NCBI RefSeq assembly: GCF_000002425.4
Contig: NC_037274.1
Coordinates: 14,423,517-14,487,516, forward strand
Origin: Physcomitrium patens
Taxonomy: Eukaryota; Streptophyta; Bryopsida; Funariales; Funariaceae
Reading direction: 5' to 3'
DNA length: 64,000 nucleotides
Positions 59,987 through 64,000 of the stretch are shown piece after piece. The position numbers and the translations under genes are program-made. The notes beneath the pieces were generated by a model. It did not search any database and was not told where the DNA came from. It saw nothing but the letters and a program-made list of their open reading frames with translations. Each line of letters starts with the position of its first letter. Within the stretch, counting starts at the first letter, position 1.

Positions 59987-62251
59987 GAAAGTAATACTTG
60001 GTCACCCTTCTGAAAGGTCTTGTATTACCAATGGTTATTCATATATTATTTCTATCAATTTTGTGCAATAAAGAAGCAATATCATGTTTCTTATAAGGGT
60101 GTTATAAGCCATTATATAAACTCCTCCATTATTGGGTTGTTGATGTCAATGATATGATAGAAAGTTTTTAGCATAATTGAATGATGATTGATATTAAAAA
60201 ATAATTGATACTTGTTTGAGTACTATTATTATAAGTAAATTCCAAAGACATCAAATATTCATCCCAATTATTATGATAAACCACCAAAAATACTCGTAGC
60301 ATATTATTTAAGATTCAATTTGTATGTTTTTTTTGTCCATCTATTTGAAGATGGAAGGCTATGGATATGGCAAGTTATATGCATAGTAGCTTGAACAAAT
60401 TTTATTAGCAACTTTCTATAAAGCATGGATCTTGATTTAAAACAATGACACGATGTAGTCCATGGTGATGAAAGACAATATTAAAGAAGATTCATATAAA
60501 ATTTAAGACATTAATATTAAAACATACTATAGCCAAGTGAAATTACTTTAAGAGGCAGTCCACAAAGACAACAACAATGATATGATTGTGAGGCGTCTAT
60601 AAGAAATGCGTAATGAGATCTACAGTCACATGCTTCCAACATGCCATAGATAGTGGAATTGATAACAATAGTCGACAAGATGTTATATTATATGCTTTAT
60701 TACATTGGCGTGACTCATAGGAGAATACAAAAGCTCAAACATCAAGATCCAAACTTGCCCAAAATCAGGTCTTTGAGATCCATTCTAAAATCTTGTCACG
60801 CATAAGATGTCTGGATATTTAAATATCATGTCTCTCTTGAAATATTTACATCTAAAGTATAGTATTATCAAATACATAAATCTACTTTTTAAAATACTAT
60901 AATCCATCACTAAGGTAATAATCTTAATATTATACATCATCCATCTTTAGTTGATTAGTAATCATCTTGAAATAAGTATTCCAATGTATAGCTTCCTTTT
61001 ATTTTGCTCTTTTGATTAGGTTTGAAATAACACTATTAATGGTAGCAATTTCTACCTTATCCTTTGATATGGACTTTAAGTCTAATCTATGCAATAAGAT
61101 GTCCAATAGAGTATATTGTTGTCCTTACTTGTATTCAAGTTGAATGTCAAAGAGCTAAAATTATTTTTTCAACAATAATATTGTGATTTCATATTTTTTA
61201 TATGCAAATTGTGTAGCCAGGATCAATGGTCAGTCCAAATAATCATTGGCTTCCTCAACAGATAGTATTGCCACACCTTTGTCGCATGTATAATTGCTAG
61301 TTGTTCTTGATTACATACAAAGTAATTATACTCTACCTTTTTGAAGTTGCATGATTCATATGGTAAAGATTGAAGACTCTTATCAAAATCTTGTTGAACG
61401 ACTGCACTAATAGCAAAGTCAAAAGCATCAATATCAAGTATATAGGGAAGGTTGAAATCATATGATTGCAATATTGGAGCAATAATAAGTACTTCTTTCA
61501 ATTTATCAAAGATCTTTTTTTGCTCCAATTTTTATTCAAATAAAGTATCTTTTTCTAATAAGCTTGTTAATGAGAGAGCAATGTGTACAAATTGCCAAAA
61601 AAAAAGGCAATAATATCTAGTAAGGCCTAAGAATGAGTAAACTTTAGAAGCATCTTAGACGATTAGCCAATCTTCTACTACTTTTATTTTATCTTGCTCC
61701 ATGTACATGCATTTAAAGAACACAACATGCCTCAAAAAAATGACCTCCAATTTCTAGAGCTACAATTTGATTGCTTGTAATAAAAGCGATTATTTTATAA
61801 TTAATATAATACTTCTTATAGATGTTGTTCATGCTCCTCAAAAGTTTTATTATAAATTAAGATATCATTGATGAAGACAATTACATATATATCCAAAACG
61901 TCTTGAAATAATCTATTTATGTAATCCATAAAAGAAGTTGAAGCATTGGTGAGGCTAAAAGATAAAATAAGCTATTCAAAATCTCTACATCATGTATAAA
62001 AGGCCATCTTTTTTATATCCTCTTTTGCAATAGGTGTTTGTCAATAGCCACTTCAAAGATCTAATTTACTAAAGATGGTTACACCTCAAAGTTGATCAAG
62101 AAGATCATCCACGCATAAAAGTGGATATGTAATTTTAACAATCTATTTCTTGAGGACTAAATAATCGATACAAAGCCAAAGTCTACCATCCTTTTTGGAT
62201 GCAAAGAATACATATACTTTCTATGTTGACATGCTACCACAGACATACTCA
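59987..62251 (-). pseudogene. Chr-1 RT, RNase H and integrase region
   Basis: Minus strand: RT (KKDGRLWLCIDYLVLKK and palm text, 61,600-62,220), RNase H (61,223-61,528: LPYILDIDAFDFAISAVVQQ, NQEQLAIIHATKVWQYYLL) and integrase (about 60,250-60,480: NQDPCFIESC, AFHLQIDGQK, NNWDEYL). Order and wording are those of plant chromoviruses. Heavily broken. Confidence 0.82.
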
Positions 62252-62796
62252 TGTAAGCTAGTAATTACATATACAAATAAGTAGAAGTAAGTAAAAGTAA
62301 ATACAAGTAAGTTAATTCTATAGTATTTAATATAGAAGCTTCCTAGAAGCTTCATAGATGCTATTTTGACTTCATAGGTTTCTTTAATTGACTTTTTAGA
62401 TTAGAAACTTGGTCAACAAGTTGGCCATGTGCCACACATGTTGTTAGCTTGAAGATCAAGCTAACTATGTGGCCCACATGTAGAAAAACTTGCCTTATAA
62501 GTCAAGGCATGTGTCCTACAAAGTCAAAACATATTGGAAGTCCTATAGAACGTTGCTACATAGCCCCTAGTTAGATAGTATATATAGAAACAAGAGTGAA
62601 GCCTTCTTCACTCTTGTCAATTCCTTTCTTGCTTCCAGTCTAGTTTCAAGGGTCTCTAGTTTTCTTGTCTTTTGACAATAGCCATTCTAGTTTCTCTTTC
62701 AATATACATACTTGATTATTTATATTTTGTTACCTTTCTTTGAGTGAAGGCTCACTTGTCTGAATTACTTTTTTCATCGAGTTCTTGTCCTTGACA
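62252..62796 (+). repeat. Sus-3 5' LTR
   Basis: It matches the Sus-1 and Sus-2 LTRs (AGCTTCATAGATGCTATTTTGAC, paired CAAGTTGGCC/CAAGCTAAC units, TATA box, CTTCTTCACTCTTGTC). It ends CCTTGACA, the same point as the Sus-2 3' LTR end defined by its target duplication. Confidence 0.8.
62579..62622 (+). promoter_or_regulatory. Sus-3 TATA box and predicted transcript start
   Basis: TATATATA (62,579-62,586) is followed 31 bases from its first base by ACTCTTGTCAATT (62,610-62,622). This is a normal plant TATA-to-start distance. The 13 bases are the exact reverse complement of the site just after the LTR. Confidence 0.65.
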
Positions 62797-62809
62797 AATT
62801 GACAAGAGT
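62797..62809 (+). promoter_or_regulatory. Sus-3 self-priming site (reverse complement of own transcript start)
   Basis: AATTGACAAGAGT directly follows the LTR end CCTTGACA. It pairs perfectly with ACTCTTGTCAATT at 62,610-62,622. In Tf1 and sushi elements the mRNA 5' end folds back on such a site to prime reverse transcription. Confidence 0.65.
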
Positions 62810-63009
62810 ACACCTACAATATCAGAGCTTTGTCTAATCTTGATTAAGAGTGGATTGTCCTTTTTTCTTGATAAGATATAAGCATATTAGAAGTTGCGGA
62901 TTACCCTCTTCTAAACTGATATTGTCCTTAGTATTTTCTTTGTTCTGAAGTCCTCTCTTCTATTTGTCTTGAGCAATATTAGACATCTTCTCTTTTCTAA
63001 GTGTTATCA

Positions 63010-64000
63010 TGGCAGAACTTGTTGAAATAAAGAATGCAATGGCATAAATGCAAGAGCAATTGAAGGAGTTAATGCTTGCGATGCATCAACTCAGTTTACT
63101 ACCACAAAGAGCAACAAGATTGGTAGGAAGTGAAGATATAGAAATGATTGGAGCTGCTTCAACATCTCCACCAAACCATATCCTTTCTCATATGGTGGAA
63201 CGCCCTTCCAATGTTAAAGAACTAAGAATTGCCCTACTCGAGAAGTTTGATGGCATCAGATCCAAGTTTCGAGGATTTATCAATCAAGTAAAACTTGTGA
63301 TTGAACTTCAATCCCAAAGCTATCCAACTCTAGGATCGCAAGTTAGATTCATTGGTATGCTTCTTTTAGGTTCAATACTATCGTGGTTTTCATCTTTTCT
63401 TGAACGACAAGATCCAATATTAGATAATCTAGATACTTTTCTGGTGGAATTTTGATCTATGTATGAAGAACATGATGCAATTCATGTTGCAACCAATATG
63501 ATCCGTATTTTATGACAAGACAATCGATCAGTAACGTTGTACACTTCATAATTTTGACAACTTGCAACTGATATCAAGTGGAATGATGCTGCACTTATTA
63601 GCCAATTTCTCTACGGATTACAATATGAGGTAAAAAAATTAATGCTCAACTTACCTGATCCTCAAACATTGAGTCAAGCAATTGACTTTGCTGTGAAGTG
63701 CGACAATCGTCTTTTTGAATTTTGATCTGAGAACCGTACAAGTGGACCTCAACGTTATTATAATTCAATGGCAACACCAATACCTCTTCAACACATACAT
63801 TCAGAAGTAGAGGATATGCAAATTGATGCAGTACGTTTCAAACCTCTTACTGAGCGAGAAAAGACTCGTCGTCATCAAGAAGGATTATGTTTATATTATG
63901 GAGAACCAAAGCACACTGCTCAACATTGTCCAAAGAAATGACGCAATCACAAAATGAGGAGTATGGTTGTGAAAGAAGATAATATGTCGGAAAACAAGTT
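63010..64000 (+). pseudogene. Sus-3 gag region (5' part of element, runs off window)
   Basis: Starts MAELVEIKNAMA. A leucine-rich stretch is followed by LLEKFDGIRSKFRGFINQVK, LVIELQSQSYPTLGSQVRFI and SILSWFSSFLERQDPILDNL. Later come AIDFAVKCDNRLFE-type text and a knuckle (LYYGEPKHTAQHC, about 63,888-63,930). The order and wording closely follow sushi/PEG10-type gag (SYP, W-W/FLE, DNRL, CLYCG...GH...C). A few breaks. Confidence 0.82.

Larger units (their letters stand above)
50690..62251 (-). mobile_element. Chr-1: minus-strand chromovirus fossil split by Sus-2
   Basis: The right part (59,987-62,251) holds RT, RNase H and integrase on the minus strand. The left part (50,690-51,055) holds the integrase C-terminus and chromodomain. 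Sus-2 sits between them with the target duplication GAAAG on both sides. The text is of plant chromovirus type. The 5' end is cut by Sus-3 at 62,252, and the 3' LTR is not recognised. It is heavily broken and older than Sus-2 and Sus-3. Confidence 0.78.
62252..64000 (+). mobile_element. Sus-3: sushi/Tf1-like Ty3/gypsy fossil, cut by window end
   Basis: 5' LTR 62,252-62,796, self-priming site 62,797-62,809, then gag from about 63,010 to the window edge. It is inserted into Chr-1 RT. It is the best preserved Sus copy seen here, with only a few breaks in the visible part. The rest lies outside the window. The left LTR boundary (TGTAAGCTAG) is less certain than the right. Confidence 0.8.

Noticed and set aside
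62811-62832. ATATCAGAGCTTTG after CACCTACA in Sus-3 looked like a tRNA-Met primer site, with the LTR ending at 62,818.
   Set aside because: The Sus-2 target duplication (GAAAG) places the family's LTR end at ...TTGA(C/T)A, 22 bases earlier, and the Sus-2 3' LTR lacks the intervening bases. The self-complementary site then fits exactly.
1-64000. CRISPR arrays, operons, ribosome binding sites, tRNA or rRNA genes.
   Set aside because: None seen. The window is eukaryotic nuclear DNA; short direct repeats are microsatellites or LTR units, and tRNA-like text occurs only as primer-site complements.

Overview
This is a stretch of nuclear DNA from a land plant with a large, repeat-packed genome. The evidence is one spliced F-box/kelch gene of plant type, Athila-like Ty3/gypsy elements primed by tRNA-Asp, a plant-type Ty1/copia element and plant-type chromovirus remains. 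A gymnosperm (conifer-like) or another non-grass, non-model plant fits best. I cannot name the species from sequence alone.

Layout. (1) 1-21,325: one very long Ty3/gypsy fossil on the + strand (called GyF here). It runs in from the left edge and ends with a 3' LTR at 18,370-21,325. Its RT region is split by a whole Athila-like fossil in the opposite orientation (Ath-1, 4,918-15,778), which itself carries a solo LTR (7,447-8,709). Another solo LTR sits in the GyF 3' LTR (19,028-20,282). (2) 21,326-24,367: a minus-strand Ty1/copia fossil (CopG) cut by GyF. (3) 24,368-32,256: the only host-gene island, with the F-box/kelch gene at 25,358-26,996 (minus, two exons), a GC-rich 5' flank and AT-rich intergenic DNA. 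(4) 32,257-48,687: a Ty3/gypsy fossil (Sus-1) whose 5' LTR is split by a second full-length Athila-like fossil (Ath-2, 32,586-43,902), plus three solo-LTR fragments. (5) 50,690-62,251: a minus-strand chromovirus fossil (Chr-1) split by a second Sus copy (Sus-2, 51,056-59,986). Sus-2 carries an Athila-type solo LTR and a 2.2-kb insert with inverted ends. (6) 62,252-64,000: the start of a third Sus copy (Sus-3), the best preserved of the three, cut by the right edge.

Most interesting: the Sus family looks like a sushi/Tf1-type chromodomain element living in a plant. Its gag, RT and RNase H resemble the vertebrate sushi and fungal Tf groups. Directly after its LTR lies a 13-base stretch that is the exact reverse complement of the predicted first bases of its own transcript, 31 bases downstream of a TATA box. 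This is the signature of self-primed reverse transcription rather than tRNA priming. Other points are LTRs of GyF that carry a piece of another family's gag gene, a near-identical block inside an otherwise diverged LTR pair, and a family of solo LTRs with 4-bp target duplications at C/G-containing sites.

The mobile elements are fossils: all show multiple breaks in their reading frames. The host gene is the only convincing working protein gene. All family assignments are from reading motifs; no database search was possible.
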